64,000 nucleotides of DNA from Ipomoea triloba (taxonomy: Eukaryota > Streptophyta > Magnoliopsida > Solanales > Convolvulaceae): assembly GCF_003576645.1 (NCBI RefSeq), contig NC_044923.1, positions 4,798,428 to 4,862,427 on the forward strand, written 5' to 3'. The notes beneath the pieces were generated by a model that saw nothing but the letters and a program-made list of their open reading frames with translations, did not search any database and was not told the DNA's origin. Shown here piece by piece: positions 62,802 through 64,000 of this stretch (within the stretch, counting starts at the first letter, position 1; each line of letters begins with the position of its first letter). A program made the translations under genes and the position numbers.

Positions 62802-64000
62802 TGTTGGAAAAATAGCACTAAAATGGCATTTTAAGTGGCCATTTTGTGGTATAAATATATATAGGTTCTATATCCGATTTGGGTCGGGTCAAAGTGGATT
62901 CGGATTCTTCGTAGTGAGACGAAGAGATCGATATATTATACGCTCAAAATGGATAATGGGTGAATGAGAAATTGGTTCTCAAAGTAGACCCATTTGAGAT
63001 GGAATTTTAAGTGAGGAAAAGCTTATTAGCTTTGTCCCACATTGGTTGGGAATGAAGATTTGCCCCACTATAAATACAAGAGCCTTTTTAAGGCTAATTG
63101 ACTTGTATGGCATAGAGGCTTTCTCTCGCGCGCAGGGGGTGCAAATCAAACCCCAAAATGAGTTCGGAAAGGCTTGAACTTGTGTGCGCTGGCACCTGCG
63201 GGCACGAATGTCGTTCGAAAAAGTGGCTGGCCTTGCACGCTAAGTTATGCCAAAATTATCTCTCGTTCGAGACATCAAATGAGCTGACCTCGAGAGGTAG
63301 TTCGATGTCTCGAAGCTCAGCGGAGTCGACCTCTCGAAGGTCGTTCGCGTGCGAGTGCGATGTCGCGCGTCCAATGTCTCGCTGACCAGTGCGATGTCTC
63401 GCTGCCGGCATGATGTCTCGAAGCTTGCACTTCTCGACGTCTCGCGGCACGGCGATGTCTCGATGGTTCACAGTCTGAACCATGTCTCGCACTGCGACTC
63501 CAGTAACCTCTCGAACGTGACGTTTCACCTACTGTGTCCGTTCAGAAATGACTCTTGATATTACGGAATTAATTTGATTAATTCCAATCATTATTTTTCA
63601 GAGTTATTTCGTGAATAATGGACTTAGTAGTGGGTGTAAATGTGTGCTAATGACAGAATTAAGTATTCTGCTAGTGGGAGGGGGTTATAAATGGATTATC
63701 AATGCCATGATTAATGCTATGATCCATTTCCTCCACTATATATTCGTTGTGAGCAGCAGGTTTGGAACACACCAAGAACACACTGCAATACACTGCTTTC
63801 TCCTCAAAACTCTGCTCACATTTCCTTCTAGCCACCTGCGTTGAACCCACGTTCCTAGTTCGCCGGATCCAAGTTCGTGTGCTCGAACGATTGGATCGTA
63901 GTACGTTTTATCCTGGGAAACCTAGACCGCAACGCTCCAGCACCCCGGGAGGCGGTAAATAAGGTTTTAAGGAGAGTGGCAACACGACTCGTGCTTCCAA
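62802..64000 (+). mobile_element. Long LTR running to the right edge
   Basis: Begins TGTTGGAAAAATAGCAC; the window ends in GTGCTTCCAA, the start of the expected inverse TTCCAACA. The LTR would be about 1.2 kb. A TATA box (CTATAAATAC at 63068) follows TTTGTCCCACATTGGTTGGG, and a leader-like stretch with several ATGTCTCG repeats (63300-63490) follows that. Open frames of 60-90 codons inside are not genes. Whether this is a 5' LTR of a whole element or a solo LTR depends on the next sequence. Confidence 0.6.

Noticed and set aside
63158..63962. Four to six short frames near the right edge
   Set aside because: They fall inside the long LTR.

Overview
This window is nuclear DNA of a flowering plant, almost certainly a eudicot. 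The evidence is spliced genes with GT..AG introns, S-domain receptor-like kinases, an R2R3-MYB gene and a dense layer of plant-type transposable elements (CACTA, copia, TRIM, hAT, Stowaway, PIF/Harbinger, SINEs). The species cannot be fixed from the sequence alone; an asterid such as a Convolvulaceae member is only a guess. Non-genic DNA dominates, as expected of a transposon-rich plant region.

Layout. (a) 1-3555: the 5' part of a CACTA (En/Spm) transposon on the minus strand. It has a long open TNP2-type transposase frame that runs off the left edge, and a perfect 861-bp-arm palindrome that is probably an assembly foldback. (b) 3.6-30.2 kb: a cluster of G-type-lectin (S-domain) receptor-like kinases. 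Gene 1 (minus, 4655-8148) is complete. Gene 2 (plus, 17159-20164) has a 1-bp frameshift in the kinase P-loop. Gene 3 (minus, 25557-29810) has a premature stop in the kinase domain. Between them lie at least four decayed fragments of the same gene, a minisatellite built from its 5'UTR/start region, SINEs, a nested copia-LTR/Stowaway/hAT stack, foldback hAT elements and many MITEs. (c) 31-35.8 kb: non-genic MITE-rich DNA. (d) 35817-37130: an intact three-exon R2R3-MYB gene of the RAX/MYB36 type (minus). (e) 37.9-42.7 kb: a Harbinger-like element, a decayed copia pol carrying a complete TRIM element, and a large foldback. (f) 42.8-47.8 kb: a copia retrotransposon with both LTRs on the minus strand, damaged by stops and carrying four exact 42-bp tandem duplications. 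(g) 48244-48459: a small conserved Cys-rich plant protein gene. (h) 48.5-64 kb: no convincing genes; MITEs, microsatellites, a 110-bp homopolymer array, a 700-bp solo LTR with target-site duplication, and a long LTR entering at the right edge.

Function. The receptor cluster would encode plasma-membrane receptors with a mannose-lectin-like, S-locus-glycoprotein and PAN ectodomain, one membrane span and a Ser/Thr kinase. Only gene 1 keeps an intact kinase; genes 2 and 3 keep ectodomain plus membrane span. The MYB and the small Cys-rich gene are unrelated single-copy neighbours.

Assembly quality matters here. Four single-N joins (1811, 15144, 27257, 37911) lie at homopolymers or repeats. Two of them are flanked by large perfect duplications (one inverted, one direct) that look like unresolved contig overlaps rather than biology.
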